A stretch of DNA of 64,000 nt from Streptomyces hawaiiensis (GTDB lineage Bacteria > Actinomycetota > Actinomycetes > Streptomycetales > Streptomycetaceae), in assembly GCF_004803895.1 (NCBI RefSeq), contig NZ_CP021978.1, positions 806,001 to 870,000 on the forward strand. Reading direction: 5' to 3'. This document shows, piece after piece, positions 1-7,109 of this stretch. A program made the position numbers and the translations under genes. The first letter of the stretch is position 1; each line of letters opens with the position of its first letter. The notes under the pieces were generated by a model. That model had not been told where the DNA came from. It saw only the letters and a program-made list of their open reading frames with translations, and did not search any database.

Positions 1-1083
1 AGGGACACCTACCCGTTCGGCATGTTCGCCGTGCCCATGGACCAAGTGCGGCGCGTGCACGCCTCCAGCGGCACCACCGGCCGCCCCACGGTGGTCGGCT
101 ACACGGAGAACGACCTGTCGATGTGGGCGGGCCTCGTCGCCCGTTCGATCCGCGCCGCCGGCGGCCGCCCGGGTCACAAGGTGCACATCTCCTACGGCTA
201 CGGGCTGTTCACCGGCGGGCTCGGCGCGCACTACGGCGCGGAGCGCGCCGGCTGCCTGGTGATCCCGGCCTCCGGGGGCATGACCGCGCGCCAGGTGCAG
301 ATCATCCAGGACTTCCGGCCCGAGATCGTCATGGTCACCCCGTCCTACATGCTCACCCTGCTCGACGAGTTCGAACGGCAGGGCATCGACCCGCGCGGCA
401 GCAGTCTGCGGGTGGGCATCTTCGGTGCCGAGCCGTGGACGGAGGAGATGCGCCGCGAGATCGAGGAGCGGACGGACATCCACGCCGTCGACATATACGG
501 CCTGTCCGAGGTGATCGGTCCCGGTGTCGCCCAGGAGTGCGTGGAGACCAAGGACGGACTGCACGTGTGGGAGGACCACTTCTACCCCGAGGTCGTCGAC
601 CCGGTCACGGGTGAGGTGCTGCCCGAGGGCGAGGAGGGCGAGCTGGTCTTCACGTCCCTGACCAAGGAGGCCCTGCCGGTCGTCCGCTACCGCACCCGCG
701 ATCTGACCCGGCTGCTGCCCGGCACGGCCCGGCCCGCGTTCCGCCGCATCCAGAAGATCACCGGGCGCTGCGACGACATGATCATCCTGCGCGGGGTGAA
801 CGTCTTCCCCAGCCAGATCGAGGAGATCGTGCTGCGCACGCCAGGCGTCGCCCCGCACTTCCAGATCCGGCTGACCCGGCGCGGCCGCCTGGACCACATG
901 ACCGTCCTCGTCGAGACCCGCCCCGGCGCTGGCCCCGAGCAGCGCGAAGCCGCAGCCGGGACGATCGCGAAGGCCGTCAAGGGCGGCATCGGCATCACCG
1001 CCGACGTGACGATCGTCGAACCGGAGACCCTGGAGCGCTCCGTCGGCAAACTCCGCCGGGTCAAGGACCTGCGCGAGGCGTGA
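1..1083 (+). CDS. paaK: Phenylacetate-CoA ligase family protein (5' end outside window)
   Basis: AMP-forming ligase that would activate phenylacetate or a related aromatic acid to its CoA thioester in the cytoplasm. The reading frame is open from base 1 (RDTYPFG precedes the first Met at 22), so the N-terminal part lies upstream. Visible family motifs are the adenylate-binding SSGTTGRPT loop (bases 64-90), the YGLSEV segment and the C-terminal RGVNVFPSQIEE stretch typical of PaaK. The remaining 360 codons against a usual 430-440 suggest about 75 residues are missing. Stop TGA at 1081-1083. No paa ring-oxygenase genes are visible here, so the substrate is open; the enzyme class is clear. Confidence 0.9.
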   Translation, partial: RDTYPFGMFAVPMDQVRRVHASSGTTGRPTVVGYTENDLSMWAGLVARSIRAAGGRPGHKVHISYGYGLFTGGLGAHYGAERAGCLVIPASGGMTARQVQIIQDFRPEIVMVTPSYMLTLLDEFERQGIDPRGSSLRVGIFGAEPWTEEMRREIEERTDIHAVDIYGLSEVIGPGVAQECVETKDGLHVWEDHFYPEVVDPVTGEVLPEGEEGELVFTSLTKEALPVVRYRTRDLTRLLPGTARPAFRRIQKITGRCDDMIILRGVNVFPSQIEEIVLRTPGVAPHFQIRLTRRGRLDHMTVLVETRPGAGPEQREAAAGTIAKAVKGGIGITADVTIVEPETLERSVGKLRRVKDLREA

Positions 1084-1105
1084 TGCGGGCCGGTCGCGGC
1101 AGCTG

Positions 1106-2329
1106 TCACGAGCGGCACCTCGCCTCGGGCACCGGGACGCCGGCGGCCGGGCCGGGGTCGCTCGCTTCGGGAGCCTCCGCATCCGTGAGACCTGCGGCCG
1201 GCTTGCGGATGAGGAGCAGGGCCGCGTCGTCGTGCAGCCGGCCGCCGACATGGGCCAGCAGTTCGTCGTGGAGCGCGCCGAGGGTGTGCGCCGGCTCGTG
1301 GGAGACATGCCGCTCCAGGCCTTCGGCGAGGGGGTAGAAGGCGCGGCCGCCGTCGCGGGCCTCGGTGACCCCGTCGGTGTAGAGCAGCAACTGGTCGCCG
1401 TCGGTGAAGGGGAGCGCCTGGAGCCCGGGGGTGTGGCCGGTGAGGGCGCGCAGCCCGAGGGGCGGGGCCGGGTGTGCGGGTTCCACCGCGGTGATGCTCC
1501 CGGAGGCACTCACCAGCAGCGGGGGCGCGTGCCCGCAGTTCACCACCTCCAGATGCCCCGCTCGCGGGTATCCGGCGACCACGGCGGTGACGAAGTCGTC
1601 GTGGCCGAGGTTGCGTGCGAGGCTCCGCTCGATCCTGTCGACCACGGCGAGCAGATCGGGCTCGTCGTGGGCGGCCTCGCGGAAGACACCGAGCACCAGC
1701 GCGGCGGTCCCGACGGCGGGCAGCCCCTTGCCGCGCACGTCGCCGACGATCAGCCGCACCCCGTGCGGGGTGGGTATCAGCGCGTACAGGTCACCGCCGA
1801 TACGGGCCTCGGCCGCCGCGGCGCTGTAGCGGACGGCCGCCTGGAACGGCCCGACGGTCGACGGCACGGGCCGGAGCAGCGCGTGCTGCGCGGTCTCCGC
1901 GACCGAGCGGACGGCGGCGAGCACCCGTTCCCGGCGCCCGCGCAGGGCGCTGGCCAGGCCGCTCGCGAGGGTGACGGCGACCAGGGCCGACAGCACGGCG
2001 GCCAGCTCCCGGCCCGGCACTCCGTCCCGTATCCCGAGCGTCACCCCGAGCGCCGCTGCGAGGAAGCCGACGCAGCAGACCCCGCGCGGTCCGTTGGTCG
2101 TGGCCGCCAGGGCGGGCCCGGCCGCGAGCAGGGGCAGCCAGATCATCCCCGCTCCGCCGGCGAGGTCGGCGGACACGACGGCGGCGACGACGAGGACGGG
2201 CAGGACGGGTGTTCCGGCGGTCAGCCGCGCGACGGCGCGCCTGCGGACCGAAGCCCCGGTGCCGGCCACTCGGTTGCCGATCGGCCGTACCGGCCGGTGG
2301 TCGACGCCATGGTTCCGGGCTTGGCTCAT
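1106..2329 (-). CDS. Membrane-bound SpoIIE/PP2C-family serine phosphatase
   Basis: 407 aa. Residues about 35-130 are hydrophobic, with three to four likely membrane helices. Residues about 165-395 form a PP2C-like SpoIIE domain with the metal-binding GGDLY and GDVRGKG motifs and the late YTDGVTEA motif. Family members dephosphorylate anti-anti-sigma (STAS) proteins and so release sigma factors. No sensor domain (GAF or PAS) is present, so the membrane part is the only candidate input module. It converges with the paaK-like gene (gap 22 nt) and is not next to a STAS gene, so its partner is unknown. Start ATG at 2327-2329. Confidence 0.85.
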   Translation of the reverse strand: MSQARNHGVDHRPVRPIGNRVAGTGASVRRRAVARLTAGTPVLPVLVVAAVVSADLAGGAGMIWLPLLAAGPALAATTNGPRGVCCVGFLAAALGVTLGIRDGVPGRELAAVLSALVAVTLASGLASALRGRRERVLAAVRSVAETAQHALLRPVPSTVGPFQAAVRYSAAAAEARIGGDLYALIPTPHGVRLIVGDVRGKGLPAVGTAALVLGVFREAAHDEPDLLAVVDRIERSLARNLGHDDFVTAVVAGYPRAGHLEVVNCGHAPPLLVSASGSITAVEPAHPAPPLGLRALTGHTPGLQALPFTDGDQLLLYTDGVTEARDGGRAFYPLAEGLERHVSHEPAHTLGALHDELLAHVGGRLHDDAALLLIRKPAAGLTDAEAPEASDPGPAAGVPVPEARCRS

Positions 2330-2427
2330 GTCTGTCCGCAGTCCTCACCTGTGCACGGGGCACGTTCCTGAAATGTCTGTTTCATCCAGGGAACGGGGTG
2401 AGCGCGGTCACGGCAAGAAGCGGATTT

Positions 2428-3186
2428 TCAGATAGTGAGCGAGAGGGTCCTGGTCACGCGGCTCGCGGTCGGGAGCAGCCGCTCGCGGATCTCGGGCACC
2501 CGGGAGAGCCGGTTCGAGGGCAGCGAGACGCCGAGGGAGCCGAGCGTGTCCCCGCTGTAGACCGGGACGGCGACGCAGACCGTGCCGAGGGCGTACTCCT
2601 CCAGATCCGTGATGGCCGGGGCCAGGGGCGGGGTCTCCAGCCGCCGGAGCAGTTCCGGGAGGCTGGTGATCGTGCGCGGGGTGAGGTCGGCGAGGTGGTG
2701 GCGGGAGAGGTAGTCCTGGCGGGCCTCCTCGTCCAACTCTCGCAGGACGGACTTGCCCAGTGCGGTGGCGTGCCCGGCGTCCTCGAAGCCCACCCAGAGA
2801 TCGACGCGCGGGGTCCCGGGGCCGTCGACGATCTCGGCGACCCGGATCTCGCCGTCCTCGTAGAAGGTGAGGTAGGCGGCGCTCCCGAGCTCGTCCCGCA
2901 ACGCGGCGAGGGCGGGCCGGACGCGGCTGAGCAGCGCCTGCGCACGCCCCGTGGACTGCAGGGTCTGGAGTTTGTCGCCGAGGACGAACCCGCCGTCGTC
3001 CAGCTTTCGCACGTACCCGTCGTGCACCAGGGTCCGCAGCAGGTGATAGGCCGTGGCCAGGGGCAGGCCCGTCTCGCGCGCCAGCTGTTTGGCCGGCGCG
3101 CCGTTGTCGTGCGCGCTCACCGCCTCCAGCAGCCGCATGGCCCGTTGCACGGAGTTGATGAGCGTGGGGCCGTCTTGCGCACCCAT
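2428..3186 (-). CDS. IclR-family transcriptional regulator
   Basis: 252 aa from the ATG at 3184-3186. The frame stays open far upstream, but that extension only translates a low-complexity GC-rich repeat, so the internal Met is chosen. Residues about 8-65 are the winged helix (NSVQRAMRLLEAV, then LARETGLPLATAYHLLRTL). Residues about 80-245 are the IclR effector domain, including the GHATALGKSVL segment and the late GSLGVSLPSNR segment. IclR proteins usually repress or activate an adjacent catabolic operon; the divergent neighbour here is hypX, 800 bp away. A regulatory link to hydrogenase maturation is possible but only inferred from position. Confidence 0.88.
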   Translation of the reverse strand: MGAQDGPTLINSVQRAMRLLEAVSAHDNGAPAKQLARETGLPLATAYHLLRTLVHDGYVRKLDDGGFVLGDKLQTLQSTGRAQALLSRVRPALAALRDELGSAAYLTFYEDGEIRVAEIVDGPGTPRVDLWVGFEDAGHATALGKSVLRELDEEARQDYLSRHHLADLTPRTITSLPELLRRLETPPLAPAITDLEEYALGTVCVAVPVYSGDTLGSLGVSLPSNRLSRVPEIRERLLPTASRVTRTLSLTI

Positions 3187-3410
3187 ACGAACAGCGTGCG
3201 CCAGGCGTACGGCCCGGGCAAGGGGGGTGCCTGATGGGGCGGCGCGTTCCGGTTGCCGTACCACCTCGTGCCAGGCCCCTGTGAGCGTCGGAGCCGGACC
3301 ACGGACGCGCGGCCGAGCAGACACGGGCGACCGCCTCGCGCGCGGGCCGTCGAACGCGTAGGTGCGCCCGCGGGATACGTGGGCGTCGCCCCCTGCGGGC
3401 AGGAGAGGCG

Positions 3411-3779
3411 CCAGTGCCTGCGGGGCGGGCAGGCCCGTCTCGGCGCGTGGCGCCCCGTCGCACCGGTATCTGCAGGGCAGGCAACCCCGTCTCGGCGCGT
3501 GGCGCCCCGCCCCGCCGGTGCCTGCGGGGCGGCGGGCAGCCCCCGTCTCGGTGCACGGCCCGCTGTCCCACCGATATCTGTGGGGCAGGCAATCCCGCCT
3601 CGGTGCGTCGCCAGCCATCCCACCGGTGCCTGCCGGGCGGGCAGCCCCGTCTCGGTGCACGGCCCGCCGTCCCACCGGTATCTGCGGGGCAGGAAATCCC
3701 GCCCCCGGTGCGTCGCCAGCCATCCCACCGGTGCCTGCCGGGCGGGCAGCCCCGTCTCGGTGCATCGCCGGCCGTCGGG
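3411..3779. repeat. 52-bp tandem repeat, seven units alternating between two sequence types
   Basis: Recurrences of cccgtctcgg or close variants start at 3434, 3486, 3542, 3594, 3646, 3698 and 3751, giving spacings of 52, 56, 52, 52, 52 and 53. Units 1, 3, 5 and 7 read gtgcctgcSgggcgggcag; units 2, 4 and 6 read gtatctgcRgggcaggcaa. The real period is therefore a 104-bp dimer, and units 4-5 and 6-7 are almost copies of each other. The array sits in the 800-bp gap between the divergent iclR and hypX genes. It is open in several frames on both strands, but no domain is recognisable in those translations, so it is read as non-coding minisatellite DNA. Confidence 0.85.
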
Positions 3780-3990
3780 CCTGGTGGCGGGCGCCGGGGC
3801 GTCTCCCGGCCCGGGACGCACGGCTCTCGCCGCCCGTGGGGCAGGGCCTCGAGCCCGGCCGCACGAGGCCTCGTTTCCCCTGGTGACGCCCGCAGGCCCC
3901 GCGTACCCGTTCGGCCGGAAGCGGATGAGGACCGCGAAACGCCGCCGTGGTCCTTCACGGCCTCCCCCCGACGGGCGACCATGCCGTGTC

Positions 3991-5736
3991 ATGGACATCT
4001 TGCTCGTCGCCAGCGCGTTCAACAGCCTGTCCCAGCGTGTGTTCGCCGAACTGTCGGACGAGGGGCACCACGTGGACGTCGTGCTCGCCTCGCACGGCCC
4101 CGACGCGGTCCGGGCCGCCGTACGCGAGGTGTGCCCGGAGCTGATCGTCGCCCCGATGCTGAAGTCGGCCCTGCCGGAGGACGTGTGGCGGGAGCACACC
4201 TGCCTGATCGTGCACCCGGGGCCGCCCGGTGACCGGGGCCCGTCGTCGCTGGACTGGGCCCTCGCCGAGGAGGCGTCCGAGTGGGGCGTGACGGTGCTCC
4301 AGGCCGAGGCGGCCATGGACGCGGGGGACGTGTGGGCGGACGGCTCCTTCCCGGTGCCGGCGGTGGGCAAGAGCGACGTGTACCGCAACGAGGTGTCGGA
4401 CGCCGCCACGGCCGCCGTGCTGCTGGCCGTGCGGCGCTACGCCGACGGGTCGTACAAACCGCGCCCCCAGAGCGAACCCGGGACCGACGTGGTGTGGCGG
4501 GACTTCTTCCGCCAGGAGCAGCGGCGGATCGACTGGGAGAACGACAGCACGGCGACGGTCCTGCGCAAGCTCCGCGGGGCCGACTCACAGCCCGGCGTCC
4601 TGGACGAGATCTGCGGCCGGGAGGTGTTCCTGCACGGCGGGTACCCCGAGGACCGGCTGCGCGGGGAGCCCGGGGAGCTGCTCGCGACCCGGGCCGGCGC
4701 GGTCTGCCGGGCCACCCGGGACGGCGCGGTGTGGATCCCGGAGCTGCGGCCCCGCAAGAGCTCCGGTGACCCGGCACCGTTCCGCCGCCCGGCCGCCTCG
4801 GTGCTCGCCGGCTTCCCGGCCCCGCCCGGCAGCGGCCCGGGCATGCCGGGGTCGAACGGCCGCCCGTACTGGCTGCCCGAGATCGCCGCCCCGCTCGAAC
4901 TGCCCCCGGGCCGCACCACCTGGACGGACATCCGCTACCGGCAGGACGGTCGCATCGGCTTCCTGACCTTCTCGTTCCCCGGCGGGGCCATGAGCACCAC
5001 CCACTGCCGCAGGCTGCTCGCCGCCTGGCGGTACGCCCTCACCCGCCCCACCTCGGTACTGGTGCTCGGCGGCGCCCGCGATTTCTTCTCCAACGGCATC
5101 CACCTCAACGTCATCGAGGCGTCGAGCGACCCGGCGGGCGAGTCCTGGTCCAACCTGAACGCCATGAACGACCTGGTCGAGGCGGTGCTGCGCACCACCG
5201 ACCGGATCGTGGTGGCGGCCCTCGGCGGCAACGCGGCGGCCGGCGGCGTCATGCTCGCCCTGGCCGCCGACGAGGTCTGGTGCCGCACGGGCAGCGTCCT
5301 CAACCCGCATTACCGGAACATGGGGCTGTACGGGTCGGAGTACTGGACGTACTCGCTGCCCCGCCGCGTGGGCGCCGAGACGGCCGAGCGGCTGACGACC
5401 GAGGCGCTGCCGGTGAGCGCCCTGACCGCCGAGCGTCTCGGGCTGATCGACCGTCCGGTGCCGGTCGCGGCCCAGGACTTCGCCGCCGAGGTCGGGCGCC
5501 TGGTCGCCGACGTGGCCGATGATCCCGATCTCCCGCGCCGGATCACCGCCAAGGCCACGGCACGGCACGCGGACGAGCTCCATCGGCCCCTCGCCGAATA
5601 CCGGCGGGCCGAACTCGCCCGGATGCGCACCGTCTTCTTCGACCCCGAGGCGCCGTACCACGCGCTGCGGTCCGCGTTCGTCCGCAAGCTCCCGAACGGC
5701 TCCCCCAGGCCGCTGGCCGCCGGCGACGCGCGATGA
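3991..5736 (+). CDS. hypX: HypX, CO-ligand-forming hydrogenase maturation enzyme
   Basis: 581 aa from the ATG at 3991 (MDILLVAS); the upstream open frame is repeat DNA. Residues about 1-260 are formyltransferase-like, with the IVHPGPPGDRGPSSLDWAL segment and MDAGDVWA. Residues about 300-560 are a crotonase (enoyl-CoA hydratase) fold with GNAAAGGVMLALAADEVW. Known family function: HypX moves a formyl group from N10-formyl-tetrahydrofolate onto CoA and decarbonylates it, giving CO for the active-site iron during aerobic growth. It leads a + strand maturation operon and overlaps the next gene by 4 nt (ATGA). The Shine-Dalgarno sequence before 3991 is weak. Confidence 0.93.
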   Translation: MDILLVASAFNSLSQRVFAELSDEGHHVDVVLASHGPDAVRAAVREVCPELIVAPMLKSALPEDVWREHTCLIVHPGPPGDRGPSSLDWALAEEASEWGVTVLQAEAAMDAGDVWADGSFPVPAVGKSDVYRNEVSDAATAAVLLAVRRYADGSYKPRPQSEPGTDVVWRDFFRQEQRRIDWENDSTATVLRKLRGADSQPGVLDEICGREVFLHGGYPEDRLRGEPGELLATRAGAVCRATRDGAVWIPELRPRKSSGDPAPFRRPAASVLAGFPAPPGSGPGMPGSNGRPYWLPEIAAPLELPPGRTTWTDIRYRQDGRIGFLTFSFPGGAMSTTHCRRLLAAWRYALTRPTSVLVLGGARDFFSNGIHLNVIEASSDPAGESWSNLNAMNDLVEAVLRTTDRIVVAALGGNAAAGGVMLALAADEVWCRTGSVLNPHYRNMGLYGSEYWTYSLPRRVGAETAERLTTEALPVSALTAERLGLIDRPVPVAAQDFAAEVGRLVADVADDPDLPRRITAKATARHADELHRPLAEYRRAELARMRTVFFDPEAPYHALRSAFVRKLPNGSPRPLAAGDAR

Positions 5737-6320
5737 GCGCGCGGCTGCTCGTGGCGGGTGTCGGCAACATCTTCCTCGCGGACGACGCCTTCGGCCCCGA
5801 GGTGATCCGCGCCCTGGACCGGCACCCGCTGCCGCCTCAGGTGCGGGTGCGGGACTTCGGCATCCGCGGCATGGACCTGGCGTACGAGCTGCTCGACGGC
5901 TACGACGCGGCCGTCCTGGTCGACGCGGCCGTGCGGGGCCACGAGCCGGGCACGCTCTCGCTGATCGAGCCGGACCTGCCCGCCGGGTCCACGACGGGCG
6001 CCCCGCCCGAGGCGCACGGCATGGACCCGGCGAAGGTCCTCGCCCTGGCCGCCCACCTGGGCGACGAGCCGCTCCCCCGCGTCCTGGTGTTGGCCTGCGA
6101 ACCGGAACTGCGGGCACCCGCCGACGAGGACATCGCCCCGGGCATCAGCGCGACGGTGCGCGAGGCGGTCGGGCGGGCCGTCGCGGCCCTGCACACCCTG
6201 GTGCCGGTGCTGCTCGCCGACCCGGCTGCCACGCCCCCGTTGAGCCGCCCGGACGAATCCACCGCCCTGTCGTCGGCCGGGCTGCCGGGCACGGTGGGCG
6301 GGGGCGCGGAGGATCGGTAG
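5733..6320 (+). CDS. Hydrogenase maturation endopeptidase (HupD/HyaD/HybD family)
   Basis: 195 aa. The N-terminal VAGVGNIFLADDAFGPEV segment matches the GN-x-L-x-DD-x-G-x-G-x-x-V signature of nickel-dependent hydrogenase proteases. A VLVDAAVRG aspartate and the AHGMDP histidine lie where the other nickel ligands of the family fall. These proteases recognise nickel in the large subunit and cut after the His/Arg of the last Cys motif. The matching substrate tail is visible in HhyL. The C-terminal 40 residues are Pro/Ala/Gly-rich and probably disordered. The start overlaps the hypX stop, and 39 nt with a GAGGAG site follow before hypB. Confidence 0.9.
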   Translation: MSARLLVAGVGNIFLADDAFGPEVIRALDRHPLPPQVRVRDFGIRGMDLAYELLDGYDAAVLVDAAVRGHEPGTLSLIEPDLPAGSTTGAPPEAHGMDPAKVLALAAHLGDEPLPRVLVLACEPELRAPADEDIAPGISATVREAVGRAVAALHTLVPVLLADPAATPPLSRPDESTALSSAGLPGTVGGGAEDR

Positions 6321-6359
6321 CGGAACGATTTCCCTACCGACCCGCGAGGAGCGGCGCCC

Positions 6360-7109
6360 ATGTGCGATTCCGTGGACGAGGTCACTCAGGCCGTCCTGGC
6401 GAAGAACGACGGTCTGGCCGCGGATCTGCGTGACGAACTGACCCGGCGCGGAGTGAGCGTGGTCAACCTGCTGTCCAGCCCGGGCAGCGGCAAGACGGAA
6501 CTGCTCGGAAGGGTGCTGGCCAGGGCGGTGGAGCGGACCCTGCCGGTGGCCGCGCTCACCGCCGACCTGGCGACCGACAACGACGCCGACCGGCTGGCCC
6601 GCTCGGGGGCCCCGGTGAAGCAGCTGCTGACGGACGGGCTGTGCCACTTGGAGGCGCGGCAGCTGCGCGGCCACGTGGAGGCCTGGCTGCCCGAGGGCAC
6701 CTCCCTGCTGTTCGTGGAGAACGTCGGCAATCTCGTCTGCCCCGCGTCCTACGACCTCGGCGAGAGCCTGCGGATCGTGCTCATGGCGGTGACGGAGGGC
6801 GAGGACAAGCCGCTGAAGTACCCCACCGCCTTCGGGTCCGCCCACCTGGTGGTGCTGACCAAGACCGATCTGACCGGACCGGCCGGGTTCGACGAGGCGG
6901 CCTTCGAGGCGAACGTCCAGCGGGTCAATCCCGGAGTGGAGGTGATGCGGTCCTGCGCCCGCACCGGCGCCGGCGTCGACACCCTCCTGGAACGGGTGCT
7001 CGCCGTCCGGGACGGAGCCCCTGTCCACCGGCCGCCCCTGGCGCCCCGCCCGCACACCCACACCCACACCCACACGTACGAGGGCGCCGAAGCCGGCCTC
7101 GTCCCGTGA
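6360..7109 (+). CDS. hypB: HypB, nickel-insertion GTPase
   Basis: 249 aa. The P-loop PGSGKT lies at residues 41-46, followed by the DLATDND switch region. The metal site of the family is present as DGLCHLEA and LVCPASYDLGE, and the guanine-specificity motif is TKTDL. HypB works with HypA to deliver nickel to the large subunit. A short alternating tail, HTHTHTHT, lies near the C terminus (about residues 235-242), whereas many HypB proteins carry their His-rich stretch at the N terminus. A GAGGAG ribosome site precedes the ATG at 6360. The stop overlaps the hypF GTG. Confidence 0.95.
   Translation: MCDSVDEVTQAVLAKNDGLAADLRDELTRRGVSVVNLLSSPGSGKTELLGRVLARAVERTLPVAALTADLATDNDADRLARSGAPVKQLLTDGLCHLEARQLRGHVEAWLPEGTSLLFVENVGNLVCPASYDLGESLRIVLMAVTEGEDKPLKYPTAFGSAHLVVLTKTDLTGPAGFDEAAFEANVQRVNPGVEVMRSCARTGAGVDTLLERVLAVRDGAPVHRPPLAPRPHTHTHTHTYEGAEAGLVP

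Noticed and set aside
1232..2371. 379-codon + strand frame opposite the SpoIIE phosphatase
   Set aside because: Antisense shadow; composition is Gly/Arg/Val-rich without motifs while the - strand has a full SpoIIE domain.
3253..4410. Very long open frames on both strands through the repeat upstream of hypX
   Set aside because: They come from GC-rich tandem repeats without stop codons; translations have no domain and the true hypX and iclR starts are clear.
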